A stretch of DNA of 64,000 nucleotides. It comes from Eucalyptus grandis. Its lineage: Eukaryota; Streptophyta; Magnoliopsida; Myrtales; Myrtaceae. Positions within the stretch are counted from its first letter, which is position 1, and every line of letters starts with the position of its first letter. A program made the translations under genes and the position numbers. Shown here piece after piece: positions 1 through 12,458 of this stretch. The stretch covers positions 37,376,192 through 37,440,191 of the forward strand of contig NC_052616.1 in the NCBI RefSeq assembly GCF_016545825.1. Reading direction: 5' to 3'. The notes beneath the pieces were generated by a model. The model was not told the DNA's origin, searched no databases, and worked only from the letters and a program-made list of their open reading frames with translations.

Positions 1-3000
1 GCCGTTTCGATGGCTTATATTTGGTATCAACGTCGGTATAACCTAGAACTCGAACATAAGGAATTTTCCCTATTTTGAAAATTTTATATGTTGAAACTTG
101 ATTTCAATTGTATATTTGGATTCGTCTTGTCGAGCTGAGTGTTTTTGTGGGTGGCACACATATAGGGGAGGCCAAATCTACTACCCAGGGCCATTTTGAA
201 CTTAACCTAGCTTAGGACTGTTTTGCCTATTTTTGTGATTTTTTGTCATGTGAAAGTGAATTTTGATCACATATTTGAATTTCCTCTCATCGATACGAAG
301 ATTTTGATGGGTGATATGCCTCCAGAAGAGGTCGCAAACCACCTCACACACTTGCATGCGCTAAGGAGGTGCTCAAAGTTGGCACCTCAATTCAATTCAA
401 TTAGGAATCGTCATTAATTTATTTTACTTGTATCAACTAGATATTCATAAATATGGGACTTACTTACGCTAGAAAAATCAAATGCACTTTTAGTACATTT
501 ATTTTTAATTCAAAAATGTTATGCAAGTTGTCTTGATCAATTTTAAACCTAGATCACTAACATAAGCTTCACAGGTGATAGGGTTACTTAGGCTTCTCAT
601 TAGATCTAGGTGCATCTATTCTTCCCGTTGAATCTCCTTTTGCCTTTGCACAACTAGGTAAGGTCTCTGAAGTCATGATCCTTTGCTCACCTCTTCTGCA
701 AAAAATGTGAGAGGTCTCGTCATTTGGCTAGGCAAGGCCTGTCACTCTGAGCAAGTTGGTCACTAGTGAGGGTCTGGTTCTAGATGGAACGATGGGTACG
801 CCATGACGGCACATTTTCTGGAGTTTTGCAGTGGGCTAAGGTGCGGGTTTGTGTCGGACCTCAATGTGGTGAGGGAGCAATCATACTTCAATGCGATCTT
901 TGGGATCCTATTTGGCCAGTATATGGATTAACTTTGGGAGGTGTATATAATGTCACAGTATGAGACCATTGTCATAGAACCAACATTAGCACCAAAGCAT
1001 GGCATATTAATTCAATCAATCATGTGACTATGAGACAAAATAAGACTGTCTCGGGGAGTAGTTTTCTTTTTTCCTCATCTATAAATATATGAATCAATAA
1101 AATGCCGAGGAAGTACCGAAGCAAGAAAGATTATTTATGCTTCAATGTGCATGAGCTTGTATTCTCATTGCATCTTTGGATAGATCTCTCTCTCTCTTAA
1201 CCTTGAATAATTTTACCCAAGTTTAGAAAGCTGTCTGTGAAAGCATATAACATTAAAATTTTAAAAAGGTAAAAAAAAAAAAAAAATAAAAGGAACCAGT
1301 GTTCATCTGTTTGCAAAAATTAGCATTTCTCCTAACGTCACCACAATTTTGTTTTTCTTATTTTGATTTTCGGCTAGCAAGTCATCAAATCTAATGAACA
1401 ACACGGCTTTTACATGCACAAAAGTTAGGAAATAGTTTCATTTACCACATCGGTTAGACTGTGAAAAATCAAAGTGGATTTCCAAATATATGGGAGGAGT
1501 GGCAAACAATCCAATATTCAATAAACATGTCAAAATTGCGTATAAGCATTCTCTATCACCAAACTTTTCTAAATCAGTCGACATATAGCTACTAACATAG
1601 GAATTGTCTTTGATGTGCCGCGGGTTTAAAGTTTGAACTAGACCTGATCACCGTGCGGACCTAGACGCGCTCGGGCCGAAGCTACTTGTGCTCGGACTTT
1701 CCAGGGACCTTCCCTAGGCCCAAGCCGCCCCCAATGCAAAAACATGTGTTTCAGAAGCTTGCCCAGATACGCAACATTTATTTTTATGTTTAATTGACAA
1801 TAAATAAATAAAACGAAACATGAGTGGAAATAATTACCAGAGAATTTGTGGTGTTTTGCGTTACTATGCCCGTATGTGATGTATTTTTGTTTCTTTTTTC
1901 ATATAAGAATTTGGCCCCTCTTTTTCTTTTAGTCTTTAAAATATTCATGCATCAAGGTAAGAAAATCGATGAAGATATTCTCACAATATTTTCGAGGGTT
2001 AGGCTTGAAAAAACAGTTTGCCGTTTCACTCCATGTTTTGGGATTGATAATGTAAGAAATTCAACAATCTAAAATTGGTATACATGATTTAGAAATACCT
2101 ATCCTTAAATAAAAACACGTAGCTGGTTTAGACAAACATCGTTCTTGAACTGATCAAAACAAATAAAATCGTACGAATTCGAGAGTAGGTCTTTCTGTCC
2201 TTCTTCTCCTTTGGACGGTCTCATTGGATAAACAGTAAGTGTATGAAATTAGGAGAGGAGAGAGGACTATAACATATTTACATAGCATATTCTAAGAGAG
2301 TCATTTATCACAAGTAATTATTAATATACTAACCTATATTGACCATTCAACTATGATCACTGTAACTAAGATGTGCTAAGCCCAATATAATATAATTACA
2401 TGAACGAACTTGGTGATTTAGCATAGTCTCGTTTTATTAACTTTATAACAATCTATTTCACAAACTAAAATATTGTGCAATTAATGTTAACCCACATTCA
2501 TAAGTATTTTCAACATTCTTTCACTTGGGCAACGTTAATTGCAAGACATTTTTGAAAAAACTAAAATTTATAAAATAACTCGAAGGCTGCTAAAACATTA
2601 AACAACCACCGCCAACAAAAACAACAACATCGAACCATAGCCATCATAACGCCTCTCTCAATCAATGTCAGACAACCATGACTACAAATGCTATATGCTA
2701 TTCTATTGGGATGGGTCAATGTGATGACATGACCGAAAATAACATTTCTTCATGTGATCCATTAATGCAATTTTAAAGTCCGGTCCTCCTTTGATTTCTA
2801 TGTAAATCTGTGTACTTCAAAAAATGTCAGAGAGACTCAATTGACACTTATGCCTCATATGTCTCTTATGATATTAACCTTGCGGTAATATTTTCTGCTA
2901 TTTTTCTTGAAAGATATCCTTTTAGCAAAACCGTCATACCCAAGATGGCCATCCAATCTCGAGACTTCTTATTAGAATTAGTAATACCTTATACATATTT

Positions 3001-5546
3001 AAAAAAGAAGAAGATCAAAATGAATAAATATTAACGCATGTATTTATCTAATAATTTAAGCTTTAGAACAGTTACAATAATCTCAAAATCTCACACTGTG
3101 TCAAAGCAAGAATTCATAAGTTTAAATCTTCTAGACCTTAGTAATGGTGCAATTGTCCCGCAAAATCTCACAAGATCAATGATGTACTCCAGTCCTTTGA
3201 TCAAAATCAATTAACATTTCCAAAATCTTCAAACGAAAAATAAATTCTCAAGTTCCCGCTATCCAATCATTAATCTTTTGGTATTGTAATGCACCTGCAA
3301 AGATTTCTCATTGTTTCTATGAGAAAATATGCCATAAAATGATTTCAATTGATTTTCAGTACCTTCTAGATGGTACCAACTATGAAACGTCAAAACATGA
3401 TAACCAGCATGATAATATAAGTAACTCCCACTAATAAAAGCAATTCTATACAACACTTTACTATACTTGTAAAGAATGTTAAAAGAAGCAGCCGAAAACG
3501 TTAATGGTGTTGAAAATTCCGATTTAAAAGCATGTCACAACTTACATTTCAAAATGCTTTTTTTTTTACATTGGTAACCACTGTTACCAAAGATATGCAT
3601 GAATTCCCTTTGAGAATCTTCAAATATTGACTCTTGCTATGTCAAATATTTAACATGCTGCAAAACATGCAAGTTAGCAAGCCGAGCCTACTAAAAATAT
3701 ACCAAATGTAGGTTCGTCAAAAAGTTGAATTTAGTGATTCGCATTAAATCCAAATAATCATTAGTTCTGGTTTTGACCCAAATTCAAATTAAAGTTTGAG
3801 AAGTACTGCTGACTTTTAAACTTACCATATTTTTCACAAAACATCAAACCTTTTAGAAAAGGTAGTCGGGCAAGAAAGTTTCTTTCTAACAACCTGAGTT
3901 TCATTTCAAAAACATCATCCTTTATAAACATACCATGCTATTTAGAGAAAACATATTAAATATAATTTGGTACTTGACAAGTTGTAAAGAACTTGGAGGA
4001 AGGAGCATCAAATCGAACTCTTCCAATATTCGAAACCACTCATATGCTGTCAGATTTTACAGAGTCGATGATTTCTTCCCCTTACTCAAAAAGCTGAATG
4101 AAGCGTCATCAATAAATACGACAAAACTATATTGCCAACGAAACCTTGAGATCTAGAGATGCCATCTTCCTTCCCGGAAACCTCCTTCCCTCAACGTCTG
4201 CTGTCAATGCCGGCAACCATCTCCGGATCTCCATCACAGTCTCGGTTCTCCACGGAACCAATTCAATTTCATTACCGGCCTCTCCATTCCCTACCGGATC
4301 ACCGTCACTCACACGCACGCCATAATCACTCAAACGCAGAGCATAGGAACAGGAACGTACTTGGATAAACAAGCGCTGCAATCAAACCAGTGCCTCAGAA
4401 CTTAGAGACGGAATGCTTGGACCATCATTTTGAATGCCGATTCCTCTCGTCAGTGGCTATTGTGATCGAACGCAGCAAAGAAACATGCCAAATACAAAGA
4501 AGAGACGAACAGAACAGAACACGTTCAGAATCAATCCTGATGATGATGAAACATAACCCGAATCGAATCAATGCACCACGAAAATAGTGAGTCTACGTCT
4601 GCGCATCTTCAGTTCGAACAAAATTGCAATCTATTCAATGGCAGTAACAAAGAGGCATATTATCAAACACTCGGTGGTCAACAAATCGGGAAGTAAAATT
4701 ACGCTGTCTCAGGCTCGAATTCACCGCCTGATTCGAAGCAGATCAACCAGCAGTACTCGGAGCAAGGCAACAATCCATTCGTGCCCAACGCGTGCTTTAA
4801 TCCTAAAAGAAAGAATATCGATCTCAATCGAAATCTATTGAAAGCAGAGCAAGGACAATAGATATTAACAAAGCCCCTGACGTTTGCATTGCGACGGACG
4901 CTCGAATCGGCAAGAGGACCTTTTACGATTCACGAATGCAATCTCCGATGCCGTTAAGTTTTGTGGATGGTGCCTAGGTAGCAAGTCCTCGTAAGGGAGG
5001 CATTTTTGGTTAAATCTCGGATTTCCCCTTAAATCCTGTGAAACCCCCTTTTTTATATATATATTTTTATGTGGGGATGACCGGATCGAAATGGCCCTAA
5101 AGTGGAGGGCTTATAAATTTTAAAATGTTCCGAATAAATAAATAAAACATGGGAGATATGTGATATGTGTATGTGTTTTTCCTTACAATCTACCGTTGTT
5201 GTTGATTGGGCGTTGAAAATTGCGTGCTTCTGCATATGCTTAATGGAAAGATAAGAATTAATGGGACAATAACATCTCTTAAGATCACAAATTAATCTCG
5301 ATGTGATTATGATGTGCAGATGTCACATTCCTGCAACGAGAGTAAGGTCTGGGACAATGGACATGACATCTACCATGTAAAATAAGACATGATACTACAA
5401 AAAAAAAGACACAATGCCAAGTAAAACTGAATATTTTATACTTATATAAAAAAAAAAAAAAATTCTCTAAAAATTTGTATGAAAATTTTGAAACTTATTA
5501 AAAGATTATCAATGTCTATCAAATTTCAAGAACCATAGTTATTTCA
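1..5546. other. intergenic, no gene recognised
   Basis: AT-rich sequence with only short open frames and no domain I recognise on either strand. Around 800-1080 a plus-strand stretch reads for about 90 codons with one or two interruptions and has a protein-like composition (it includes AKVRVCVGPQCGEGAI), but I cannot assign it to a family. The block 3950-4960 is more GC-rich than its surroundings and could be a decayed 5' gene end. Poly-A and poly-T runs occur near 1270 and 5450. Confidence 0.5.
4127..4381 (-). other. unidentified open frame in a GC-richer island
   Basis: A minus-strand frame of about 84 codons lies inside the GC-richer block 3950-4960, with an internal ATG shortly before a possible splice donor (AAG followed by GTTTCG near 4142). 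The base composition suggests a former 5' exon or UTR. No motif is recognisable, no continuation exon was found downstream, and the plus strand is open over the same stretch. Chance or a gene relic are both possible. Confidence 0.15.
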
Positions 5547-5555
5547 TAAGTAGTA

Positions 5556-6064
5556 GGGATAATACCCTAAAAACCCCAAACCGATACACTTGTGACAAAT
5601 TTACCAAAAACTATTTTTTTACCACCAAAAACCCCAAACCTGGTATACTTTTGACAAATTTATCCTAAACTGGTACACTTGTGACAAATTTATCCTATGT
5701 TAGTTTTCATTAAATTTTATTATCAAATTATTAAGTTAAATGACACGTGACGCTTAACCAAAGATACCAATTTAGGATTTTACGTTCCGTTTGTCACAGT
5801 TTACAATTTTTATGATTTTTTTGTGGTATTAATCTAATTTAGCATAGGGTACATTTGTCACAAATTTACCAGTTTATGATTTTTTGCAGTTGAATAAATT
5901 AATTTGGGGTAAATTTGTCATAAATGTATCAGTTTATGATTTTTTATAATCAGTCGGGTAAATTTGTCACAAGTTTACCAATTTGGGGTTTTTCATGGTA
6001 AAAAAAATAGTTTGGGGTAAATTTGTCACAAATGTACCGGTTTGGGGTTTTAAGGTATTAACCC
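5556..6064. mobile_element. MITE, Mutator-like (9-bp TSD), copy 1
   Basis: A 509-bp non-coding element whose two halves are inverted repeats. It starts GGGATAATACCC and ends GGTATTAACCC, and it is flanked by the perfect 9-bp direct repeat TAAGTAGTA (5547-5555 and 6065-6073). Both arms carry repeated variants of a GACAAATTTACC motif next to CCCAAAC, in opposite orientation on the two sides, so the single strand can fold into a long hairpin. Direct repeats of 9 bp are typical of Mutator-like elements. A second copy lies in TNL intron 3 at 40415-40928. No transposase is present, so it would have moved in trans. Confidence 0.88.
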
Positions 6065-6073
6065 TAAGTAGTA

Positions 6074-8090
6074 TTAAATTATGAAAATTTTGTGTTATAA
6101 AGTTCAAGAAGATTTCTATTGTTACATATACAAATTGTCAATAACTATTAAATTAGCAAGAAAGAAAGAAAGAAATAAAGAATCAATTATGAGAGCAATA
6201 TATGATAATAAATGATATTTAAGTAGGCCAAAGTACGACGTTTTACCACTATGACAAAAAAAGCACAACTAGAACCGGTAACGACTAGAACCAGCACATC
6301 CTCAAACCTCAAAATACAGTCCCTTTTTAACTTAATATTGATTTCATGGTGTCTCCGTAACACTAAAATCACTTTATTTTCTCTTTAAAAAAAAGAAGAA
6401 AAACTCCTCCTTAAAGAAGTACACGAAATTATTTTTTCCAAAATAGGACCTTTCGGATAAAGGTCTAGACTTTCTAGTTATGGACCCAAAATGTTGTGCA
6501 TCTTTTTTGTACCTTCGAAAGGCTGTGTTCAAATGCTCATAGGGATGAAAAGTTGTATTTTTTGTATTTGACCTGGTTAAGTATCTTTAGAAAAAAAAAA
6601 TTCAAACTCAATAAATAGCATGATCAAAATTACAATCAAGAAGAGAAAGAAATGAAAACAAATCACTTTCTCTTTATGTAAAATATCATGAAATTGATGA
6701 AAGCTGTATTATACAAATATGAGGAATTTTGGGGATGAGAGCATATTTCAATTTAAAAAGTTGGAACGCTTTCCCTTACTCATAGACTAGGATTTTTCAG
6801 AACACTAAAGGGTAGAAACATGTAATTCGAAAGAGATTTGAGCACATAATATTGGATTTTCTACTTTATCACATGAAAAGTTTTATAAAATCATTGTCAA
6901 CTATCATAGAAGCACGAGTTATCGAATGAATGGGCATTTTAATATATAACTATCTTAAGAAAGGGCTCATATTAGTACGTCTTACCGATAATTTTAGAAT
7001 AAGTTCTTCATTATAGTAAAATCACTAAAGTTAATGCTTTTCTTTTTCTATTTGCCATGCATGGCACGGGTAGCCAAGCCAGTATATACGTAAATTGAAA
7101 GCGGAATAAATTCACTTGTATCAAACCCTTCCTGGTCCAACTGACCACGATAAATAGTTAGGATTTCAATTCCAGGATACAACATCAAGAAGCACGACTT
7201 CAGTCCTCTACTTGATGGGTTGGATCTCGCCCAAGAAAAAGCTTGATCATATAGGCCCCACCCCAAAACAAGCCCAATACACCACCACCATGCATCCTCC
7301 CTATCTCCCTAAAAGACCCAACTAATGTCAACAAAGTCCTCATGCTCCCTCCCAGCGATCAAAATGGGCTCTAGCAATCCCTATTTGGTGGAGCTCGCAA
7401 TGGTGCCCTAAGGTTCTTCGTAGCGCTTGACCATTGCATGGCCAGGGCCGTGCCACCGTCAGACCTCCGCACCGCCAGTGAAGATGCCAAGTCGATGGCG
7501 TTGGAAACAATAGCCGACGTATCCTCGAACATGACACAACTGTACAAACTTTTGATCTTAACCCAAATGAAACCCCATGAAACTTGATTTATATGTGAAC
7601 ATCTAAACTGGATCCAGGAATGGAGCATCTCTTATTCAAGTAGAGTCTTGAATTTTTACTTTTGTTAGAATCCATCTATGAATATATGTATGCATTGTAT
7701 GTTTGGCCTCTTTTGTAGACTTCAGCCCCACTTCCATATTATAATCTCGACCCATTAGAATTTGAAAAGACAAAACAACAATAAAAAATTCAAAAATTTA
7801 AAATCTACATTTGAATTAGAAAAGGAAAATGATAGAAAGCATATTAAAAACACAAAATTTTTATGCGTGGAATGCAGCTGAGTGATAAGCCTTTTTTTTT
7901 CTTGCCAATTAGTTACAAATTTTTTTTTTAAGTAAAGCAACTATATGATCATCACTTCTCCATTTCTTGCATATTTATATCTCTAACACTATTACTTGAA
8001 CAAATTACTCTACTAATACCCAATAAACTTCGTCAAATTTAGAAAAAGGAACAATAAACTTGTGTGTAATGGTTACACAAAGGCCCTTAT
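6074..8090. other. intergenic, nothing recognised
   Basis: AT-rich sequence without a recognisable gene. A GC-richer patch at 7040-7540 gives overlapping short frames on the minus strand (7048-7266, 7340-7537, 7371-7628) with no conserved domain. They overlap one another in different frames, which argues against real coding. Confidence 0.5.
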
Positions 8091-8094
8091 CTTC

Positions 8095-8370
8095 CATTGG
8101 TTTGAAGATCATTACTACTCATTCTCTTAAATCAACGGTGGAATTGGCCGCTGCTGCCGTCGGTCGCTAGTCCACCACCGTCCAAAAAGAAAAAAAAATT
8201 GTGTCGTTATCAAATGAATTTTTATTTTTAGAGTAGAAATTTTGTGTTGTTATCAAACGGTTATTTTTGCTTAGAAATTTTTCTAGAATAGAAATAAAAA
8301 AATATATTTCTCTTCCAGAACGTATTTCTGGAACAGAATGGTTATCATTCACCTCCTTACAACCCAACAT
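8095..8370. repeat. AT-rich inverted-repeat element fragment
   Basis: Short block with repeated phrases such as GTTATCAAACGG and AGAATGGTTATCAT and oligo-A/T stretches. The same phrases recur near 9815-10310 in related form, which suggests two members of one AT-rich MITE-like family. I could not define exact ends or a target duplication. Confidence 0.3.
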
Positions 8371-9464
8371 TGAATCTCTCGGTTAGGGATCCTGTCAAAT
8401 GAGTGGGTTAGGTCGAAATGGTCCAATCCAAATTGACCCATTTTTATGTATTACCTAACTTGAGTCTGACTCAAACCTAGCCCTACCCATATTACTAAAA
8501 CACATAAATACCCATATCAAAATATATTTAACTCATTTTAAGGTCTTCATAAGAATATGTTACTTGGATCGATTATTTTATCAAATTTAAAAACTAAATT
8601 AACTAAATAATATTTGAGAGTAAATTAAAAAAAAAAAAACTAAAGATTGAAATGCACATAAAGAACTAAAAAAATATGCATGTGTTATGATGTTGTTGTC
8701 GGTTGTAATAAATTTTCGAAGTTTGAATGGCCCTTTTTTAATCTTATGATTCACTTGGTCACAAAAAAGAATCTCACGATTTACTTCAGTGGCAAAAAGA
8801 ATTCCAAAATACTAATATAAAAAAATAACAGTTAAAAAGCTAATTTCTTAAGAAAAAGGCAAAAAGGAAATTGTAAAACACAAGACAACGCCATGGCGTG
8901 GCATAGCATTCTCCTTGTGGAGACTGCAGAGTGTCGTCCTCTTCCCCAAACAGCATATGCACGCCTCTTCCTAAGCATAGCCATTGGTCACTTTGTCACA
9001 CCAATACTACCCTTACCACACTGCCACCCTCATCAGGTCGTCGCCTTTTCAACTCGAGTTCAAGGGCCTTCGGAAAACCAAGCTCAATACCATAGTCAAA
9101 GTAGGTGGAGGTCCTCGGCCTCATATTTGAAGCCATAGAGGTCCTTGACCTCAAATCGGAGGTTGCGAACCTCCACCGGAGAAATTCTAATACACTGTAT
9201 GACAAACTGTCTTTCACATATTATAAGACTACTGTTAACCCACGCTTATAAGAAATTCTAACATATTATGGTCCAAAATTACCATCAACCAGTTCGTTTT
9301 AGAATATGAGTCTTTTAGGCAAATGTTGTGGTGTTTTATGATGCTTTACTAGATTGGATTGTCACGGTTACTAGCTTAATAAATATTCAAATTTTGACTT
9401 TCTATTATTGAAAGGAAAAAAAGTCTCTCGTTCAAGATTTAAAAAGTAAGGAAAGCACACTTAT
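8371..9464. other. intergenic, nothing recognised
   Basis: AT-rich spacer. A short GC-richer patch at 8890-9180 is open on both strands but has no recognisable motif. Confidence 0.45.
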
Positions 9465-10725
9465 GCTCTATTTATCTCACGGAAAACATCTTTTAGGAAA
9501 ACATTTTCCTCATTTTTTGGCTTTTTTTGGATCAGAGGAAAATGAGTCAATGAAAAATACTTTTCTAATAAATAGAAAACCTATACTTAGATTCAAGAGA
9601 CTAATTTCCTCTTTCAAAAAATAGGATATCATTTTCTGAAATATATAACTAGATATCAACTCTTGTACCAAAAACTCTGTATTTGGGCACGAGAACTTCA
9701 ATGCTTGTTCCCAAGTCCTTGGCCACAAACTTGGGTCTGGAGGCCAAAATTGAGGCCACTAAGGTGAAGCCAAGGTCCAAAGAAGCCAGGCCAAGAACCT
9801 TAAAGCACGAATGATAATTATTCTAGTAAGAAATTGATTTCTATAAGAGAAATAATATTTTTATTTCTATTCATAAATGAGTTTCTTAGCAAAAATCTGT
9901 GTTTGATAACAACACAAAATTTATGTTCCTGAAATAGAATTTTGTTTGATAATGACACAAAATTTTTCCTTCTCAAGGGCGGCGGATGGCAACCAGGCGG
10001 TGATGGGTGATAGCGGCGACAATAGCAGATAGTGGTGAACAACGACTAATGGCGATGGACGTTGGATGGGTGGTAGACTAGTAGAGAGGACAAGCAATGA
10101 AAATAGTTTTTATTTGTCATTTCTATTCTAAAAATAGAAAAGAAAAAAATTACTTCTCATTTCTATTTCAAATTTATTCATCGATTAAAAATTTGTTCTG
10201 GAAATAGAAAAATGAAATTGCATAACCAAACGAATTTATATTCTAGAAATGATTTTGGAATAGAAAAATTATTCTGAAACACAAATAGAATGGTTGTCAT
10301 GCGCCCTTAGTGTTTAGGTCAGAGCTTAGGTCCACACAGAGCTTAGGCTTGGGCACCAATGCTAGTGCCTAAGACCTCAACACCTTGGCCGAGTTCCATA
10401 GAGGCCAGGCCTATGACCCTAATATCCTTGCCTAGCGCCCTAGCCTGTGTTTATAGAAGCCGGGCCGAGACCTCGATGCTCATGCCCGAATCCCCAGCAC
10501 CTGGGTCAGTGTCCACCAAGGTAGGATTTGGAACCCTAATGTCTGAATAGTGTGTATTCATTTAAGAAAATCATATCACATTTTCTTTACCAAATGATGA
10601 AAAACATTTCTCAATTCATTTTAAGATTATGGTCAAATATAGAAATTTGTTTCATTTTTTTTGGAAAATGACAACCTGAAATTTTTCTTCGAAAAATGTC
10701 ACATTGTCAATAAAACAAATAGAGC
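9465..10725. mobile_element. putative non-autonomous DNA element, nested
   Basis: The block begins GCTCTATTTATCTCACGG and ends with the inverse AAACAAATAGAGC, with GGAAAACATTTTCC-type subterminal sequence inside each end, so it looks like a terminal-inverted-repeat element, perhaps hAT-like. It is filled by a second AT-rich inverted-repeat block (about 9815-10310) and by low-complexity stretches rich in GGCC/CCTAGG-like words (9660-9800 and 10310-10540). No convincing target-site duplication was seen, so limits and class are uncertain. Confidence 0.35.
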
Positions 10726-11308
10726 CTCGAGGAATAAGCAATTGCCAATTGCCCCTTGATTGAACAAAATATTTAGATTTTTCTATACTTTTAGAGCCAT
10801 CACTTGACCCATCTCAACCAAACACAATTGGTATAACCACGAGCTTAAAACTAGTGAACGCAATTCGTTGCTAAGAAAACCATGCGAAAAATCATTTACT
10901 TCTGTTATCATCATTAGGGATCACATGTGACATAATCCAAAATTATGAAGCTCAAACCTATCAATTGTATGACTAGAATTACCTCAATGTTTGAAAACTC
11001 AGAAAGAATTAAGTTACACATATATGATAAAATTAGCATCATAAAAGTGACGTGTACATAATGTTATTCCTAAGCCTTTGTCAAACAAGTAAGATAAGTT
11101 AGGATTGGATCACTTGAAAATGATTTAAACCCAAAACAACTTATTTAACTCATATTGACTTATTTTTATGCAATATAATTTTAACGGCCTATACTTGACT
11201 TGCCCAAACTCCAATTCATTCTCAACCCAATCTGGGCTCCAATTCTAGTAATTTTCTTCTTGAATATTTACAAATAGTTAGTGAATTGAGAGCTTGAAGA
11301 CAAATCTA
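10726..11308. other. intergenic, nothing recognised
   Basis: AT-rich spacer. It continues directly at 17031 once the LINE insertion is removed, because the flanking TAATATGATGAC occurs at both junctions. Confidence 0.6.
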
Positions 11309-11366
11309 TAATATGATGACTTTTTTTTTTTTTTTGGTCGAAAGAGAACTTATATTATATTAGAGA

Positions 11367-12458
11367 TTAATACAAGCGGAAGCATGAAGAAAGAACATTA
11401 AGAAAGGAAGGCGGAGGAGAGAAAAGCCGGTTTGTCGATGGGCCTTGATCCCGATGGGCTTTTGCAGCCCAATCAGCTGCTAGGTTTGCCGTTCGTGGAA
11501 TATGTCGAAGCGAAAGGTGAGGGCATTGCTGAAGAAGATCTTCCGAATCGCGAACGAGATGACTCTCCTTCCATGGCGGCTGCTGTTTCGTCCGAACGAT
11601 CTCCACCAGCCGCAAGCAATCGATTCAATCACAAGTGGCTGAAGATGGAGACCCTTCGGATGATCCGTTGAAGAGCGAGACATAAGAGCGTAGATCTCGG
11701 CTTGGAATGGCGGCGAGCGAGCACTGATCGGGTAAGCACATCCGTCAAAATTCCTCTCTGTCTCAGTAAACGCAAGCTATGGATCCTTGCTCGAATCTTC
11801 GGGCGAAAAGCCCCATCAATATTGCATTTGATAAAGCCTTCACTTGGGGGGGGGTCCATCCGTGCCCTAGACTCGATCCGACCCTTTTGAATCTTCTTTG
11901 GCGAGGGTTGGATGACCTTGAAGATAATGCGTTGGGAGAGGGCTTCATTGACGACAAGAAGAGAATCCAACGGAGAGTGGCGAAAGACGGCGTTGTTTCG
12001 ATGTTTCCAAATTTCCCACAGGAGATGAGCAATCACTTTGAAATCCGAGAGACTCTCGAGGGTTAGAAATATAGTCTACAAGCCAAGCATCAAGTCGCGC
12101 GTACCGAGGTAGGACATATGCGACTCGATATCTTCATGGTTCCATATGTCGTGAGTCCAAGGGCAAAAGAAAAACAGATGCTCTATTGTTTCGGTATAGA
12201 GTTATAGCAGAGGGTACAAAAGGGGTGCTGAATGATATGTCGGTAAAGGTTCTGTTTTGTGGCTAATGCGTTTTTACAAGCTAACCATAGAAAAGCTTTA
12301 AGCTTGGGCACTTGTCTCGCATATTCCAAATTTTTTTTCCATAACATAGGCGGGTTAGTATAAGAGGATGATGGGGTTTTAATTATGTGCTGAGATTGTG
12401 CGGAGAGATAATGATGACAACTCTTCACCGAGTAGTTACGGAAGATGTCTCTGTCCAA
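11367..12458 (-). pseudogene. LINE ORF2 zf-RVT and RNase H C-terminus, remnant
   Basis: The minus-strand frame 12458-12183 contains the zf-RVT pattern (VPKLKAFLWLACKNALATK, then CTLCYN). The frames 12036-11629 and 11615-11367 contain RNase H blocks: GFIKCNIDGAF (first catalytic Asp) and HIPRTANLAADWAAKAHR (last catalytic Asp, the ADW block). Plant L1 elements commonly carry this extra RNase H, which removes RNA from the hybrid. The two RNase H halves are in different frames. The T-run marking the A-tail lies about 40 bp beyond the end. Confidence 0.83.

Noticed and set aside
7340..7628. Overlapping minus-strand frames as a small gene
   Set aside because: Two frames overlap in different registers, with no motif, splice partner or conservation visible in the window.
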